From contig CALVVC010000010.1 in assembly GCA_944363755.1 (NCBI GenBank), forward strand, positions 1 through 17,811: a DNA stretch of 17,811 nt, in the 5' to 3' direction. Shown here piece by piece: positions 7,643 to 15,342 of the stretch; position 1 is the first letter of the stretch; every line of letters begins with the position of its first letter. The stretch comes from an uncultured Bacilli bacterium. GTDB taxonomy: Bacteria > Bacillota_I > Bacilli_A > RF39 > UBA660. A program made the translations under genes and the position numbers. The notes beneath the pieces were generated by a model. That model saw only the letters and a list, made by a program, of their open reading frames with translations, did no database searches and was not told the DNA's origin.

Positions 7643-7966
7643 TTACGACGATACCGCTTCATTTAACATCTCAAAGAAAGCATTCATTCCTTTATCAAAA
7701 ACATCTCCTATTAACTCTGATAAATTAAGGCCTAGATTTGATACTTTATTATCATAATTAACTCTATCTTTATTAAGATAATCTTTAATAGTTACATCCT
7801 TTCCAACTTCTATATCATTTTCATATTCTTTTATCCTATCTTCTGTTAGCATATTCTCTTTATTTCTTGTATATTCACTATATCCTGATACTTGCATAAA
7901 ATACAAAACAAAAAATAGAAATATTAAAATTATAATAATTAATCTTGCTATATTAGTCTTGGTCAC
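7643..7966 (-). CDS. Small single-pass membrane protein coupled to spoIIP (YqxA position)
   Basis: A 107-residue protein with one membrane segment (about 8-25) and a soluble, acidic tail rich in Asp, Glu and Asn. I do not recognise a family from sequence. Its ATG lies inside the end of spoIIP (14-base overlap), so the two are translationally coupled. In Bacillus the same place between spoIIP and lepA is held by yqxA, a small single-pass protein of similar size; the MQVSGYSEYT stretch after the membrane segment is only loosely like it. By position I infer a sporulation-linked membrane protein. No clear GC-rich terminator follows; an AT-only hairpin near 7610-7630 and the 108-nt element lie downstream. 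Confidence 0.7.
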   Translation of the reverse strand: MTKTNIARLIIIILIFLFFVLYFMQVSGYSEYTRNKENMLTEDRIKEYENDIEVGKDVTIKDYLNKDRVNYDNKVSNLGLNLSELIGDVFDKGMNAFFEMLNEAVSS

Positions 7967-8930
7967 TTTCTATCACCTCAGTTAATACTTCACTTAAGAC
8001 CAAAAGAGTTTCATATACTTCATCTATTGTATTTTCAGGTCCTCCTATTTCAATTAGAATAGTTCTATTAGAAAAGTCTTGATTATAAACACCATTTACT
8101 CCTACTCCTTCTTTTTTATATATCCCTTTAGAAAGTTCAGGTACTTTAGAATTTATACTCTCACTTATCATAGTACTAAAATCTAAATTTCCATCATAAG
8201 TAGGATTTTCTAATCCTACTAAAAACATTACTTTAGCATAGTTTTTTTCATTATAAGTCAAAGTAGTTCTATCATGATTTAAAGAATCTCTATGTATATC
8301 AATAAAATATACTAAACTAGGATACTTCTCTTTTGCTTGTTCCATTAATACTCTACTAGCTTCATAACTTCCAGCATAATTAAGTCCTAAACTACTTCTA
8401 ATACTACTAATAGATTGTTCTTCTATTAAGACACAAAATCCATTATCTTCTAGTTTTTCTTTTAAAATATAATCTGATAGTTTAACTGTTGGCATAACAC
8501 TATACTCTGCAAAAGATGATGGTTTATACTCTTCAGTATCATGAGAATTATATAAATATATTGTTGGTTTATCACTACTTAACACATCTTCTTTACTTAC
8601 TTGTTTTAACTTTTTATCTTCTTTATCTATATTTTTAGTTAAACCCTTAAAATTAGTATCTAAAATTGATACAGGTTTTGTTAAATCTAAATCTATTAGT
8701 TTACTCATAAGTTTATGAAAATAACTATAATTAGATTTACTATTAATAATAAAAGGATTATTATTTTCTATTAGAAAATTTACTAAATCACTATTTTGAT
8801 ATGGTAAATTATATTTAGATAAAGCTTTAATAGTTATAATAAACGAAGAAAAAATCATAATAATAAAAAGTATGATTCTAAATTTTATTTTTTTAGTTTT
8901 TTTACTCTTTGCTATAAACTTTTTCTTCAT
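7953..8930 (-). CDS. spoIIP: Stage II sporulation protein P, peptidoglycan hydrolase
   Basis: A 325-residue SpoIIP. It is an amidase/endopeptidase that works with SpoIID and SpoIIM to remove septal peptidoglycan during engulfment. A basic N-terminus and one membrane segment (about 18-36) anchor it in the mother-cell membrane; a variable linker runs to about residue 120. The catalytic domain shows YLYNSHDTEEY (125-135, with His130; relatives often read HSH), DIHRDS (211-216, His213) and IEIGGPEN (293-300, Glu294), which are the expected zinc-site positions. AAGGAG precedes the ATG. It is 53 bases after gpr and overlaps the next gene by 14 bases, so the three form one operon. Confidence 0.93.
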   Translation of the reverse strand: MKKKFIAKSKKTKKIKFRIILFIIMIFSSFIITIKALSKYNLPYQNSDLVNFLIENNNPFIINSKSNYSYFHKLMSKLIDLDLTKPVSILDTNFKGLTKNIDKEDKKLKQVSKEDVLSSDKPTIYLYNSHDTEEYKPSSFAEYSVMPTVKLSDYILKEKLEDNGFCVLIEEQSISSIRSSLGLNYAGSYEASRVLMEQAKEKYPSLVYFIDIHRDSLNHDRTTLTYNEKNYAKVMFLVGLENPTYDGNLDFSTMISESINSKVPELSKGIYKKEGVGVNGVYNQDFSNRTILIEIGGPENTIDEVYETLLVLSEVLTEVIESDQD

Positions 8931-8983
8931 AAAAAATCTCCTTTATTACATAATAATAAAAGAGTTATTAAAATTATGTCGAA

Positions 8984-10000
8984 TTAATTTAATTCCAAAC
9001 TTTTATTTAAAGCTTTAGATAGAAGAAGACTTAATTTTTCTATAACAAAATCTATTTCTTTAGGAGTTACTAATAAATTATAACCTAAAGGTGTTAAAAC
9101 TTCAGTAATTAATGTCTTAATCTCACTATCAGATAGATTTCCTATTAGACCCATAACCTCTTCTCTTTCTTTTTTATTTAAAGTATTATTGTGACTTTTA
9201 TAATCTCTATTAATTAAAGGAACTAGTTTTAATTTATTATTATTAATATTTTCTTTTTCATAAGAGAAATGTCTAAAGATATAATCTATAGTATTACTAA
9301 CTATTGTTGTTGCATCTACAACAGTTGGTATACCAATAGCAATTACAGGTAATCCTAATGTTTCTTTACTAATTTCAAAACGGTTATTTAAAAGACCACT
9401 TCCTGGATGAATTCCTGTATCAGTTATTTGAATAGTTTTATTAATACGTTCAATACTAGAAGCAGCAAGGGCATCTATTACTATTAAAAAGTCTGGTTTT
9501 ATTTTTTCTATTACCCCTTCTATAATTTCTTTAGTCTCAATCCCTGTAGTTCCCATTACCCCTGGTACTAAAGAAGAAATAACTCTATATTTAGAATCTA
9601 AAGGCAAGCCTAATTCTACTACTTGTCTTGTTATTTTAATAGAATCAATAGTTAAAGGTCCCAAAGCATCAGGAGTCGCTTTCCTATTACCAAGACCAAC
9701 TATTAACCCACTATAATTATCTTTAATATCTATACTTTTAAATAAATCTTTTAAAGTACAAGTTGTAACATATAATAAATTATTAAAATTATCTTCATCA
9801 GTTACATCTTCAAAGTATATAGTCTTATAGATACCTTCTTTTTTAGAAACAATCTTAGCACTATCTTTATCTAAAGTAATAGTTTCTATTTTAATATCTT
9901 TATATTGTTCTTCACATTTTTTATAATCTTTAAATTTACTAAGATGCTCTACTATTAAATCTGTTCTTAGTCTATATTTACTTAAATCTATTTCATGCAT
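8984..10000 (-). CDS. gpr: Spore germination protease GPR (peptidase A25)
   Basis: A 338-residue GPR, the protease that degrades small acid-soluble spore proteins at germination. It is made as an inactive precursor that removes its own N-terminal propeptide; the start here, MHEIDLSKYRLRTDL, matches the family's pro-region. The catalytic aspartates known from Bacillus correspond to Asp111 (TPDALGP) and Asp176 (VIDALAA); GLGNRKATP and DTGIHPGSG are other family signatures. A longer frame to 10060 lacks a usable ribosome binding site and would run into the promoter region. The ATG at 10000 is preceded by GAAAGGAAG, about 12 bases away, somewhat far. The gene is divergent from rpsT, as in Bacillus. 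A forespore-specific promoter is expected in the 100-base gap, but I could not fix one. Confidence 0.94.
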   Translation of the reverse strand: MHEIDLSKYRLRTDLIVEHLSKFKDYKKCEEQYKDIKIETITLDKDSAKIVSKKEGIYKTIYFEDVTDEDNFNNLLYVTTCTLKDLFKSIDIKDNYSGLIVGLGNRKATPDALGPLTIDSIKITRQVVELGLPLDSKYRVISSLVPGVMGTTGIETKEIIEGVIEKIKPDFLIVIDALAASSIERINKTIQITDTGIHPGSGLLNNRFEISKETLGLPVIAIGIPTVVDATTIVSNTIDYIFRHFSYEKENINNNKLKLVPLINRDYKSHNNTLNKKEREEVMGLIGNLSDSEIKTLITEVLTPLGYNLLVTPKEIDFVIEKLSLLLSKALNKSLELN

Positions 10001-10054
10001 ATAAATCTCAACTTCCTTTCTATATATATTATTAACAAAAATATACAAAAGTAT

Positions 10055-10083
10055 TTGCAAAATATACTATTATTTGGTAAAAT
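10055..10083 (+). promoter_or_regulatory. Housekeeping promoter of rpsT
   Basis: TTGCAA (10055-10060) and TAAAAT (10078-10083) are 17 bases apart, about 30 bases before the rpsT start codon. Confidence 0.75.
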
Positions 10084-10112
10084 TAGATTGTTTACAAAAG
10101 TGAGGTGAAAAC

Positions 10113-10379
10113 ATGCCAAATATTAGAAGTGCTAAAAAAAGAGTACGTAGTAATGCAAGAAAAAGAGATGTTAACACTTTAGTTAAATCTAGTATGAGAA
10201 CTGCTGTTAAAAATTGTGAGAAAGCAGTAGTAACAGGCAATAAAGAAGAAGCATCTAATAAATTAAATATCGCATTACAAAGAGTAGATAAAGCTTGTAC
10301 TAGTGGATTAGTTCATAAGAATAAAGCTGCTAGATTAAAATCAAGACTTACTAAAGCCGTAAATAATATGGAAAAATAA
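10113..10379 (+). CDS. rpsT: Small ribosomal subunit protein bS20
   Basis: An 88-residue, strongly basic protein, the usual length for S20, which binds the 5' part of 16S rRNA and helps small-subunit assembly. The start MPNIRSAKKRVRSNARKR and the helical AVKNCEKAV and NKAARLKSRL stretches are typical. GAGGTG lies 5 bases before the ATG. It has its own promoter and a strong terminator, so it is a single-gene transcript, divergent from gpr as in Bacillus. Confidence 0.97.
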   Translation: MPNIRSAKKRVRSNARKRDVNTLVKSSMRTAVKNCEKAVVTGNKEEASNKLNIALQRVDKACTSGLVHKNKAARLKSRLTKAVNNMEK

Positions 10380-10418
10380 AGAAATGTGGATAGTGTACAC
10401 GCACATTTCTTTTTTTTG
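10378..10418 (+). terminator. Intrinsic terminator of rpsT
   Basis: AAAGAAATGTG (10378-10388) pairs with CACATTTCTTT (10402-10412), followed by a run of T to 10417. The 13-base loop contains a small palindrome, GTGTACAC. It overlaps the rpsT stop codon. Confidence 0.85.
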
Positions 10419-10438
10419 TAATTTTTTTAAAAAGTATG

Positions 10439-10546
10439 AATTTTGAAAATTCGAGCTAATTTTGGAGTGAATTTTAGGGAAAAAGAGCATTTTTTACTAA
10501 TTTTCAACCTATTTTTGTCCCAGATTTTAAAAATTCATTTTTTGCA
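10439..10546 (+). repeat. 108-nt intergenic repeat element, copy B
   Basis: This plus-strand copy aligns without gaps to the minus strand of 7489-7596. Here the left end is extended to a perfect GAATTTT-G-AAAATTC palindrome. It begins 21 bases after the rpsT terminator and its last bases, TTGCA, form the -35 box of the next promoter. Confidence 0.85.
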
Positions 10547-10570
10547 AAGAATAAAACAATCTGTTATAGT
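10542..10570 (+). promoter_or_regulatory. Promoter at the edge of repeat copy B
   Basis: TTGCAA (10542-10547) and TATAGT (10565-10570) are 17 bases apart. The -35 box overlaps the last five bases of the 108-nt element. It should drive the broken lipoprotein gene that follows. Confidence 0.65.
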
Positions 10571-10595
10571 GATAGCGAAAGGAGAAAAGTTTATT

Positions 10596-10747
10596 ATGAA
10601 AAAAAATATGTAGGTATATTTGTTTTTGTGTTTTCTTCATTTATTTTCTCATGCTTATGTTTGAACCAACTCCTTTTTAAATTCATAATAAACATATCCT
10701 TTCAATGTTCATCTCTCACAAAAAGACTAGAAAGCTCAATACTCTAG
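10596..10747 (+). pseudogene. Remnant of a small lipoprotein gene, frameshifted in an A run
   Basis: AAAGGAG and a good promoter precede an ATG at 10596, but the frame stops after five codons (MKKNM). The cause is a run of eight A (10599-10606). With one more A the frame stays open to a TAG at 10745-10747 and starts with a lipoprotein-like signal peptide: KKKYVGIFVFVF, then SSFIFSC with a possible lipid-bearing Cys. The remaining about 30 residues are not convincing as a mature protein, so this looks like a decayed 5' end, not a full gene. Slippage on the A run could still restore the frame. A 30-codon frame on the other strand (10594-10686) is the alternative reading. Confidence 0.45.
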
Positions 10748-10754
10748 TCTTTTT
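10720..10754 (-). terminator. Intrinsic terminator of rbgA, possibly bidirectional
   Basis: AAAAAGACTAGA (10720-10731) and TCTAGTCTTTTT (10743-10754) form a perfect 12-bp stem with an 11-base loop. The rbgA stop codon TAG lies inside one arm. The AT ends give a U tract in both directions. Confidence 0.8.
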
Positions 10755-11628
10755 CTATTCTATCTAAAGTTATTTCTTTAAAAGCATTATTTTTAATATC
10801 ATTTAAAATGATAGTAGAAACTTTCTCATAATCAATAATATTACCTTTAGTAACACAACCTCTTTTTTTAGCAATAAATTCCATTATTTCTAAATTAGTC
10901 ATATTATCTACTTTGATATTATAACGACTTTCTAATTTATCTTTATATAATTTAGTTAAGATATCTATTGCAAATAAAGCAAGGTCTTCTTTATTAAGTA
11001 TTTCTTCTTTAATAGATGAGAATATTGCAAGTATTCTAGCTTCTTCTTGATTTTCAAGTTTAGGCCACAAGATTCCAGGTGAATCTAATAAATCTATATC
11101 TTTATTAATTCTAATCCAAGAAAGACTCTTAGTAAAACCTGGTTTATTACCTACTCCTGCTGCTTTTTTACCCACTAATCTATTAATTAAAGTACTCTTA
11201 CCTACATTAGGTATTCCTATAATTAAAGCTCTTAAATTACGAGGTTTAAGACCTTTAGACTTTCTTTTTTCATTAAGTTCTTTGCTAACACTATCACTTA
11301 AATCTAATATTTTCTTAACATTTTTATTATTAGTAAGATCAACTGCTACCACCTTATAACCTAAGCTTTTATAATAACTAATAAATTTATCAGTTTCTAA
11401 TTTATCACACAAATCATATTTAGTCATAATTAATATTCTAGGTTTGTCTTTAATTAAGTCATCAATATCTTTAATCTTAGAAGATATAGGCATTCTTGCA
11501 TCTATTACTTCATAGATTATATCTATTAGATTAATTTTTTCTCTTATTTCTCTTTTAGTCTTAGCCATATGGCCTGGATACCAGTTGATACCAATTTTAT
11601 TAACCCCCCTATTATCTTCTTTATTCAT
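10744..11628 (-). CDS. rbgA: Ribosome biogenesis GTPase RbgA (YlqF)
   Basis: A 294-residue circularly permuted GTPase needed for late assembly of the large ribosomal subunit. The N-terminal signature NWYPGHMAK (15-23) is clear. The GTPase motifs come in the permuted order: the G4 position TKYD (69-72), G1 GIPNVGKS (138-145), the GFTKS switch region (164-168), and G3 DSPG (182-185). The G4 motif is usually NKxD; here Asn is replaced by Thr. A C-terminal helical domain follows. AAAGGAGGTAG is a strong ribosome binding site. Its probable -10 box overlaps the stop codon of the neighbouring recombinase, so the mobile element ends right at this promoter. Confidence 0.93.
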   Translation of the reverse strand: MNKEDNRGVNKIGINWYPGHMAKTKREIREKINLIDIIYEVIDARMPISSKIKDIDDLIKDKPRILIMTKYDLCDKLETDKFISYYKSLGYKVVAVDLTNNKNVKKILDLSDSVSKELNEKRKSKGLKPRNLRALIIGIPNVGKSTLINRLVGKKAAGVGNKPGFTKSLSWIRINKDIDLLDSPGILWPKLENQEEARILAIFSSIKEEILNKEDLALFAIDILTKLYKDKLESRYNIKVDNMTNLEIMEFIAKKRGCVTKGNIIDYEKVSTIILNDIKNNAFKEITLDRIEKD

Positions 11629-11675
11629 AAAAATCTACCTCCTTTTTTTAATAAATACGAAAATATTTCTACCTA

Positions 11676-11684
11676 ATTATACCA
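11676..11684 (-). promoter_or_regulatory. Extended -10 promoter of rbgA at the element junction
   Basis: On the minus strand TGGTATAAT is a perfect extended -10. A -35 match is weak (TTAAAA-like, poor spacing). It overlaps the stop codon of the recombinase at 11677-11679 and lies about 50 bases before the rbgA start. Confidence 0.6.
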
Positions 11685-13269
11685 TATTATTTTTACTTTT
11701 AAGATATTTAAGTGCATCCTCATATTGATCTTTATACAAAAAAGAAATTTCAACTTCATCTTTATCGCCAACATAAATGTTATCGATAAATTCATTAATA
11801 ATACTTCTGTTTATATCAGTAAACTTTTTTTGATGTTTAAATTTTTTTATCCAATCCAGATTATTTTGCGTAAATTTGCTTGATTCAATTTTTTCTTTTT
11901 CTTGTTTTAATTTGTTCGTTTCATATAAATAATCATTTTTAAATTCTTCAAAATCTTCTTGTGAAATTATATCATTTTGATAATCCTTAATTAAATCACT
12001 TAACAAATTTTCATACTGAGATATTTGTTTATTGATCTCTATTATCTTTATTTTTTTTACTTCCTCATTATAATCAATTCTTGAATACGAAACGATTTCA
12101 TCAATGTGTTTATCAATATCACATATAAGTTCAATATATTGATTTATAGCATTTAATACAATGTTATCTAATTTTCTTTCTGTTATATGATGTTTGCTAC
12201 ACTGTTTTGTTTTTAAATATGTACTGCAATAATAAAATGCTTGCAATTTTCCTCTTTTTGTTCTAGTTATCCTGTAAAGACTTTTGCCACAATCAGAACA
12301 TTTTAAGAAACCTGAGTATGTATGATAAGAACCATTTTTATTCGCTTTAACATTCCTATTATATAAAATGTTTTGAACTTGATAAAAAATATCTTCACGA
12401 ATTATAGCATCATGATGATTTTTAAATACTACCCATTCTCCTTCGGCGACTCTGACGAAGTTATGTGCCTTATGATTAAGTCTTGTTCGCTTTCCCTGTA
12501 CTAAAGTTCCAATATATGTTTCATTTGTCAAAATAGCATCCAACATATAGACTGTCCATTTTGTACGAGGATTGCATACTTCTGCTCCAATTCTATCTCT
12601 CATATAAATACTCGGTGTTAATATATGATTATTGTTCAATTCCTCTTTTATTTCTTGCTTACTTTTACCTCTTAATACTAATTCAAAAATTCTCTTAACA
12701 ACAGCAGCAGCATCAGGATCGACTATTATCTTATGACAATCTTTTTCATCTTTAATATATCCATACGGTGCATACTTACCAATAAAATTACCAGCTTTCT
12801 TACTTGCTGACAATGCTGTTCTAAGTTTTATAGATGAATCCTTAGAGTAATTTTCATTGATTAAATTCTTAAAAGGAATTTCAAGCGAATCCATAAGACG
12901 AGGATTATTTAAGGAATCAACATTATCATTAACGGAAATAAATCTTAATTTATAAGAAGGAACTATCTTATCAATGAAATTACCTACTTGTATATAATTT
13001 CTTCCTAATCTCGATAAATCCTTAACAATGACTCCATTAATTTTTTTTGTTTCTATATCATTTAACATTTCTTTATATCCAGGTCTATTAAAATCTGTTC
13101 CAGTATAACCATCATCCACATAACACTTAAAAATTGTAATGTCCTTTTTATCGTTTAAATAATATTCAATAATTTTTCTTTGGTTAACTACACTGTTGGA
13201 CTGTTCATTATCTTTACCTTTTTCATCAGCTGACAGTCTCAGATACACTCCAAACTTCCATTTTTTCAC
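11677..13269 (-). CDS. Large serine recombinase, second of a tandem pair
   Basis: A 530-residue site-specific recombinase. The resolvase domain has the catalytic motif VYLRLS (Ser13), YVDDGYTGTDFNRP and KDLSRLGRN. The recombinase domain starts near PYGYIKDE, and the zinc-ribbon CSDCG...YYC...C lies at about 330-360, followed by a long charged coiled coil, as in large serine integrases. It cuts and joins DNA through a Ser-DNA link at attachment sites. The start is a GTG at 13269, about 13 bases from the nearest AAAGGAG, and the first 44 bases overlap the end of the upstream recombinase gene, so translation is probably coupled. It is clearly related to, but not a close copy of, its neighbour. 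Confidence 0.93.
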   Translation of the reverse strand: MKKWKFGVYLRLSADEKGKDNEQSNSVVNQRKIIEYYLNDKKDITIFKCYVDDGYTGTDFNRPGYKEMLNDIETKKINGVIVKDLSRLGRNYIQVGNFIDKIVPSYKLRFISVNDNVDSLNNPRLMDSLEIPFKNLINENYSKDSSIKLRTALSASKKAGNFIGKYAPYGYIKDEKDCHKIIVDPDAAAVVKRIFELVLRGKSKQEIKEELNNNHILTPSIYMRDRIGAEVCNPRTKWTVYMLDAILTNETYIGTLVQGKRTRLNHKAHNFVRVAEGEWVVFKNHHDAIIREDIFYQVQNILYNRNVKANKNGSYHTYSGFLKCSDCGKSLYRITRTKRGKLQAFYYCSTYLKTKQCSKHHITERKLDNIVLNAINQYIELICDIDKHIDEIVSYSRIDYNEEVKKIKIIEINKQISQYENLLSDLIKDYQNDIISQEDFEEFKNDYLYETNKLKQEKEKIESSKFTQNNLDWIKKFKHQKKFTDINRSIINEFIDNIYVGDKDEVEISFLYKDQYEDALKYLKSKNNMV

Positions 13270-14935
13270 GATTATCTGCCATCTCCTTTTCTAAAAACGC
13301 TAATAATTGTTCATACTCGTCATGATATTTAAATATAACTTCGACTTTTCCGTCATTAAAAACTATTATTTTTTCAATTAAATCTACAACAACACTTCTA
13401 GTCAATGTCTTTATTTTTTTATTTCTTTTATAATGATCAATCCAATAATCATCTTTCTTTAACATCTTAACTGTTTCTTTATAAGTAGAAGTATAAAGTT
13501 CTATATTACTATTTAAAAGTTCAATATTTTGATTACACTCTTCATAAAGTTTTGAAAACTCAGATTTATCAATTCTATTGAATTTCCAATCTTTATATAT
13601 TTCTTTTTTCTTTTCTTTTAAAGCATTTATCTTGATTTCTGCTATCTGTATATTTTCTTTATATTCTTTTTCTAACTTATTTTTATCATTTTTAAAATAT
13701 AATTTTGATATACTCTTATCTAATTCTATAACAAGTTTTATCTGAAGTTTTATTGCCTCTAAAACTGAATTCTCTAATAAGTCAGTTTTTATCTTATGCG
13801 GGCTACAGTTATTATGCCGTGATAAATAGCTCAAACAAAAATAATTTGAACAGTTTCTGTTTCCTCTAAAATCATCTTGTTTAACCATTGCACCACCACA
13901 ATCAGAACATTTGATAATTCCCCTAAACAAAGACATATTTAACGGTTTAGAATGTGCTTTTTCGTTTAATTTAATTTGTTCTTGAACTTTATCAAAATCT
14001 TCCTTTGATATTATTGCTTCATGCGTATTTTCACATCTAATCCAATCTTCTTTTTTTACATTAGTAGCTTTTTTACTTCCAAATTCTTTTCTTTTGGTCT
14101 TTAATTGGACTAAATTACCGATATATGTTTCATTAGTTAAAATCCTGCCTATTGTGGTAGTACACCAATAATATCTAGACTCAAGTGCAAATGGTTCCAA
14201 ACTCAAATTCGCCTTTTTTCTTCTACTTATTTCTTTTCTACATAATATTCCTTGTGAATTTAAATACTTGCAAATTTTAATTCGACCGTTTCCTTCTAAT
14301 GCCATTTTAAAAATTTCTCTAATTATTTCTGCTTCTTTTTCATCAATTACTAAATGGTGTTTATCATTTGGATCCAAAGCATATCCATACGGTGTTGTAC
14401 CAGCTACAAATTGCCTATTTCTAGCCATTGAAACATAAGCACTGGCAACCTTTTTTGAAAGGTCTCTTGAAACGCCTTCATTAACTAGATTTTTTATTGG
14501 TACGTTTAGACTCCTGATAGACTCTGGATTGTTAAAAGAATCCACATCATCATTTACTGCAATTATTCTAATACTATGCAAAGGAAATATTTCTTCTATA
14601 TATTTTCCTACTTCTAAATGGTTTCTTCCTAACCTTGATAAGTCTTTAACAATAATTCCATTAATCTTTCCAGATAAAACATCATTCATAAGTCGTTTAA
14701 AATTAGGTCTATTAAAATTTGTTCCAGTATAACCATCATCCACATAATAATCTACTATTTCAATATTTTCAGACAATTTTTCTAAGTGTGCTTCAATTAA
14801 ATGTTTTTGGTTGATTATAGTATTAGATTCTGCATCATCACCATCATCGAATGATCTTCTGGTATAGACACCGAATAGCCATTTGCGATTTTTTAATTCT
14901 TCTCTACTGAGCTTTTTCTTGCCTCTACCAGCCAT
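13226..14935 (-). CDS. Large serine recombinase, first of a tandem pair
   Basis: A 569-residue site-specific recombinase. A basic N-terminal extension (MAGRGKKKLSREELKNRK) precedes the catalytic motif VYTRRS with Ser28, then YVDDGYTGTNFNRP, KDLSRLGRN and DVDSFNNP. The recombinase domain begins near PYGYALDP, and a zinc ribbon (KCSDCGG...C...C) is followed by a long coiled coil. TGGAGGTG lies 7 bases before the ATG. No key residue is missing. Together with the overlapping second gene it forms a two-recombinase module; in other elements such pairs or triplets act together in integration and excision, which I infer here. Confidence 0.94.
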   Translation of the reverse strand: MAGRGKKKLSREELKNRKWLFGVYTRRSFDDGDDAESNTIINQKHLIEAHLEKLSENIEIVDYYVDDGYTGTNFNRPNFKRLMNDVLSGKINGIIVKDLSRLGRNHLEVGKYIEEIFPLHSIRIIAVNDDVDSFNNPESIRSLNVPIKNLVNEGVSRDLSKKVASAYVSMARNRQFVAGTTPYGYALDPNDKHHLVIDEKEAEIIREIFKMALEGNGRIKICKYLNSQGILCRKEISRRKKANLSLEPFALESRYYWCTTTIGRILTNETYIGNLVQLKTKRKEFGSKKATNVKKEDWIRCENTHEAIISKEDFDKVQEQIKLNEKAHSKPLNMSLFRGIIKCSDCGGAMVKQDDFRGNRNCSNYFCLSYLSRHNNCSPHKIKTDLLENSVLEAIKLQIKLVIELDKSISKLYFKNDKNKLEKEYKENIQIAEIKINALKEKKKEIYKDWKFNRIDKSEFSKLYEECNQNIELLNSNIELYTSTYKETVKMLKKDDYWIDHYKRNKKIKTLTRSVVVDLIEKIIVFNDGKVEVIFKYHDEYEQLLAFLEKEMADNREKMEVWSVSETVS

Positions 14936-15016
14936 TCTAAATCACCTCCAAAAAAAATAATAGTATTTTTGTCGATTATTTACGATGATGCGAATATTTA
15001 AATCCCAGCATTGATT

Positions 15017-15292
15017 TTATCTATATAATCTTTTTAAAACATTAGTCAGACAATCATCGGCAGTCATATTTGAGTTATCAGAAAAACTGATTTTAACAAT
15101 GACTCCATCACATTTGAATATATATGGATTTTTAGCCTTACATAAAAAATCAAGTATCCTTTCGTTACTCGATTTCCTTTTATCAATCTTTATTGTTGAT
15201 ATTTCATCTACATCTTTATCTTGTATTGCATTTACATCTACTTCTTTACATTTTGTTAATTTTTTTCTTAATTTTTCATAATCATACTTCAT
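15017..15292 (-). CDS. Small element-encoded protein, DUF6870-like
   Basis: A 91-residue protein. An N-terminal helix (YEKLRKKLTKCKEVDVNAI) is followed by DEISTIKID, ERILDFLCKAKNPYIFKCD and GVIVKISFSD, then a C-terminal helix. This layout, with a KNPY-x-KC-x-(G/D) stretch followed by VVKVSF, resembles the DUF6870 proteins that I remember from Clostridia mobile elements next to recombinases. The name is from memory and the function is unknown. AGGAAAGG precedes the ATG by about 9 bases. It lies upstream of the recombinase pair in the same direction and may belong to their operon. Confidence 0.65.
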   Translation of the reverse strand: MKYDYEKLRKKLTKCKEVDVNAIQDKDVDEISTIKIDKRKSSNERILDFLCKAKNPYIFKCDGVIVKISFSDNSNMTADDCLTNVLKRLYR

Positions 15293-15342
15293 TGTTTTTG
15301 CCCTTTCCTAAAAGTTTTAACATTATTTTAATAAACTCTTCT

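Noticed and set aside
7640..7665. Similarity between TATTTACGACGATACCGC and TATTTACGATGATGCGAA near 14980, as a possible attachment site
   Set aside because: Short, imperfect, and one copy is inside a coding end unrelated to the element boundary.
10594..10686. 30-codon minus-strand frame (MNLKRSWFKHK...)
   Set aside because: Too short, weak ribosome binding site spacing, and it lies opposite the decayed lipoprotein start. Kept only as an alternative reading.
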